Positions 61,512-64,000 of a DNA stretch of 64,000 nt are shown in pieces. The DNA is from Helichrysum umbraculigerum. Taxonomy: Eukaryota > Streptophyta > Magnoliopsida > Asterales > Asteraceae. Each line of letters starts with the position of its first letter. Position 1 is the stretch's first letter. Where the stretch lies: contig CATIUR010000013.1 of NCBI GenBank assembly GCA_949592205.1, forward strand, positions 1-64,000, written 5' to 3'. Below the pieces are notes generated by a model that was not told the origin of the DNA, searched no databases, and saw nothing but the letters and a program-made list of their open reading frames with translations. A program made the position numbers and the translations under genes.

Positions 61512-62055
61512 GAGAAAATTACATAAATCATTCTTATGGTTTAATCCAAATTTCACTGGCAATCCTTTAATTAATTTAATTACACTGATCATCCTTTATT
61601 TTGAAACTTATTACGTTAATAGTCCTTTATACTAACGATTATTAACTCTCCGTTAAAAAGGACCACATATGATATTTTTTTTTGTTTTTAAATTTTTTTG
61701 AATAAAATTTAAGTTATAAAATCTAAAATATGTATAGACACGTTTTTATTGGAGAGTATGACCGAATTTGATAATGAATAAAATAAGGGAAATGAAAATA
61801 ATGTTCAGTGCACCTAATTATGTATCTATACATATTTTAGATTTTTTAATTAAAAGTTCACCCAAAAAATTTAAAAGAATGAAAAAAATATCACGCGTGG
61901 TGCTTTTTAATGGAGAGTTTATAATCGTTAGTCTAAAGGACTATATACGTAACATGTTTCAAAATAAAGGATGATATGTGTAATTAAATTAATTAAAGGA
62001 CTGTCAGTGAAATTTGAATCAAACCATAAGGATGAATTATGTAATTTTCTCACTC
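61512..62055. mobile_element. Mutator-type MITE with long inverted repeats, 544 bp
   Basis: TTAAGTTTA (9 bp) flanks both sides (61503-61511 and 62056-62064). About 170-base arms are inverted copies (GAAAATTACATAA to CTTTATTTTGAAAC, and its complement). Four terminal bases seem lost on the left. Its end resembles that of the element at 56342. Confidence 0.88.
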
Positions 62056-62292
62056 TTAAGTTTATTTTACAAAAGTATTTTTCAAAAAAATTAACTCCAA
62101 CAAAAGAAATTTTTTTGAAAAGCTTTTCTCTGAATCTACACTCAAAAACTACTAAAAAAGTTTCACCCTTAAAACTCCGAAAATTTTATGTAAAAAAAGC
62201 TCAAGAAAAAAAAAACTCTAAAAATAAGATATCATTTTTGTGACATACAAATTAAATGGAGTTAAATGAGGTCATAATCTTAAACCGGTTGG

Positions 62293-62475
62293 TAGGGGCA
62301 GAACTAGGATATTTACATGGGTGCAAAAACAAAATTATTTTGTGCTTATTTATAGTTTTGAGGGGAGGAAATTTTAAAGTTGTCATTAATACCATAAAAA
62401 AATTTCATTTTTATGTAATTTCAAAATTTTTTGAGGACAGATGTCGCCGCTGCCTCCATTTTAGCTCCGCCCCTG
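62293..62475. mobile_element. Short hAT-type MITE, 183 bp
   Basis: CCGGTTGG (62285-62292) and CCGATTGG (62476-62483) flank it. The inverted ends are TAGGGGCAGAACTAGGAT and TAGCTCCGCCCCTG. It is the same family as 21144-21330. Confidence 0.82.
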
Positions 62476-62483
62476 CCGATTGG

Positions 62484-62951
62484 AGTTTTGAGTTAACAGG
62501 TTGATGAGTTGAGATATTTATAAGTAGTGATACTCGTTATCCTCAATTGGATGGGAGATAAACAATACTCGTTAATAATTTGCATTCTATAGAACATTAA
62601 AACCAACACCCCATAATAACCTTAAGTCCTTGACCAAGCACCTCTTAACATTATTTTGTAGAAAGAGATTTTATCAACTCAATGTTATAAGAAAATATAA
62701 AATTTGAATTTCAAAACACTATGATTTGAAAACAACGCCTATCTATTTGAATTTCTAACCCTCCGACTACTGGCTTTGCGCCGGTGGTACGGCAGGACAC
62801 CTATTCCAATTTCATCACTCTTTTTGTATTTGTTTTTCTCAATCTTTAAAATGCTTTCTTTCCCTCTTACTCAAATTCAAGAACTCATATTTCAAGGTTT
62901 TCATTTGTTTTACGTCTTTCTCTTTTACTCCATTTTCTAGTTTCAAGTCAA
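62484..62951. other. Non-coding stretch, nothing recognised
   Basis: AT-rich sequence with no gene or repeat ends that I can see. Confidence 0.5.
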
Positions 62952-62966
62952 TATTTGCACAACATC

Positions 62967-63122
62967 ACCAAAGGGCCTATGGCTTAGCGGTATGTGGGGA
63001 ACCTTTTTAACCTAATGGTTGTGGGTTCAAGCCTCGTGAGAGGCAATTTGTAAATATTCGTAGTTGTATATAATGATCGTGAGTAGGTAGTGTAGATTTG
63101 CCTTTCTAAATAAAAAAAAAAT
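62967..63122 (+). mobile_element. SINE, tRNA-derived, with target duplication
   Basis: A-box-like TGGCTTAGCGGTA (near 62990) and B-box GGGTTCAAGCC (near 63024) stand at the usual distance. The element ends in an A-rich tail (63109-63121). TATTTGCACAACATC (62952-62966) and TATTTGCAAAACATC (63123-63137) form a 15-bp duplication with one mismatch. Confidence 0.88.
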
Positions 63123-63137
63123 TATTTGCAAAACATC

Positions 63138-64000
63138 GGGTCTTCAATTGTCACTTCCGGCTCGTCTTAACGTCTTCCAAATTATAACCACTCCAAAGAA
63201 AACCAATTGTTCATCATTTGTAGTCCTTGTGAACAAACCTCCTGATCTGAATCCTTGCATATCATGTGATGTCCTCCAATTACATGTTTCTCTCTCTGTT
63301 AGTCTTCCGTACATCTCGCTGGTCCACCACCCGGTTGGATTACATTGCTTAAACCATCTCAGGTTTGGCTCTCGGTTTTGATCCCCTTGTTTCTATGGCG
63401 ATTATCCTCTTCTTTGTCATTTCGGATCCTCTCAAGTTTGGTTCCACACGGGTTCACAAACAAGGTTTGTCTTGACTTTTAGAGGTAAGGGTTGCAACTT
63501 CAATGTTATGTTTCTTCGAGCCGTTTCAATGTCTTCAACCGGGTGTTCGCCATTATTTTGTGGTTATGCCTTTGGTGGGTTAGATATGTGGAGTATGTGT
63601 ATTTCCAGGTAGTTGGGGGATGTTTCGTGTTTTCAATATCAAGTGTCTAGCCTCGGTAATCAAAAGTTCAATGTTCAACACCGTCAATCACGTTCTCCGT
63701 TTCAAGATATTTTGTGGTCTTTGGGTTGGAGGCAGATTTTGGTTCAAATGTTCATCAATTGGTTTTCTCAATGTATTTCAATATGTTAGGACATCATCAG
63801 TTTCTTTGGGCGATTCAAAATTCAATTTTCTGATCTCACGGCGGGTGCAAACGCTTGAGATTATGGTCGAGAACGATCGGAATTGGAACTGGAAATCACG
63901 TAAATCGAAAGAGGATCAAACTCATAATATCTCCAAATCCATATCCATTACGAATTTCCCAGATAACATCTCTTCACGAGATCTGTGGAATGAATGTGAT
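63138..64000 (+). mobile_element. Start of a second LINE (5' UTR and ORF1 start)
   Basis: The stretch before the ATG at 63863 has no other gene and is likely the LINE 5' UTR; its upstream border is not defined. The element continues beyond the window. Confidence 0.6.
63863..64000 (+). CDS. LINE ORF1 N-terminus (RRM-type), runs off the window
   Basis: ATG 63863 opens 46 codons to the window edge with no stop. A charged start (SRKSKEDQTHNISKS) leads into SISITNFPDNISSRDLWNEC, which looks like the first strand and helix of an RRM as found at the start of plant LINE ORF1 proteins. This is the part missing from the LINE at 7824. RRM-bearing ORF1 proteins bind LINE RNA. Whether the rest is intact cannot be seen. 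Confidence 0.7.
   Translation, partial: MVENDRNWNWKSRKSKEDQTHNISKSISITNFPDNISSRDLWNECD

Noticed and set aside
62980..63040. tRNA-like A and B boxes
   Set aside because: No tRNA fold; the A tail and 15-bp target duplication show a SINE.

Overview
This window looks like nuclear DNA of a flowering plant, most likely a eudicot and plausibly Asteraceae. It is AT-rich, it has spliced plant genes (a C2H2 EAR zinc-finger gene and an SDG41-type SET gene), and it is packed with plant transposon families: Ty3/gypsy chromoviruses, LINEs with an RRM-type ORF1, hAT, Mutator, Stowaway and a SINE. The family assignment rests on the overall look of the LINE and LTR elements and is an inference.

Layout. 1-7823 is the 3' part of a Tekay-like chromovirus (Tekay-A): an extra ORF before gag, gag-pol with one nonsense codon, and a 2.5 kb 3' LTR. 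It is inserted in the ORF1 of a LINE that continues to about 12605. 12606-19521 is the only ordinary genic stretch. Two Stowaway MITEs lie upstream of a zinc-finger repressor gene (+) with an inferred leader intron, which is convergent with a four-exon SDG41 gene (-). 19522-24420 is MITEs, microsatellites and a truncated LTR. 24421-42378 is a nest: a (TA)n-bounded element holding a Mutator MITE, a solo LTR (TSD CGATG) and a complete 13.6 kb Tekay-like element (Tekay-B, minus strand, TSD AATAC). 42409-52342 holds further (TA)n-bounded material carrying a two-exon SPIRAL1-like mini-ORF, a hAT element with a captured 5' gene end, a field of ATTCAT/ATGAAT palindromes and a UBR7-like pseudogene that keeps its introns. 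52780-56224 is a hAT MITE and another solo LTR (TSD TCCAT). 56342-61351 is a non-autonomous Mutator-like element with long inverted arms. 61512-63122 has a Mutator MITE, a hAT MITE and a SINE with target duplications. The window ends in the start of another LINE ORF1.

The most unusual signal is inside the LTRs. Four Tekay-like LTR types, with quite different sequences, each carry a compact array of short palindromic or direct repeats in a comparable part of the LTR. In Tekay-B the array has an exact 48-bp period. Each period is two 15-nt palindromes separated by 4 nt, which predicts serial hairpins, and sequence variants change both arms together. A second array in the same LTR also keeps its pairing through compensatory changes. 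Both Tekay elements also carry an ORF between the primer site and gag: one predicted coiled coil, the other ending in a hydrophobic segment. These are the best candidates for something not yet described.

All identities and boundaries were read by eye; no database search or alignment program was used.
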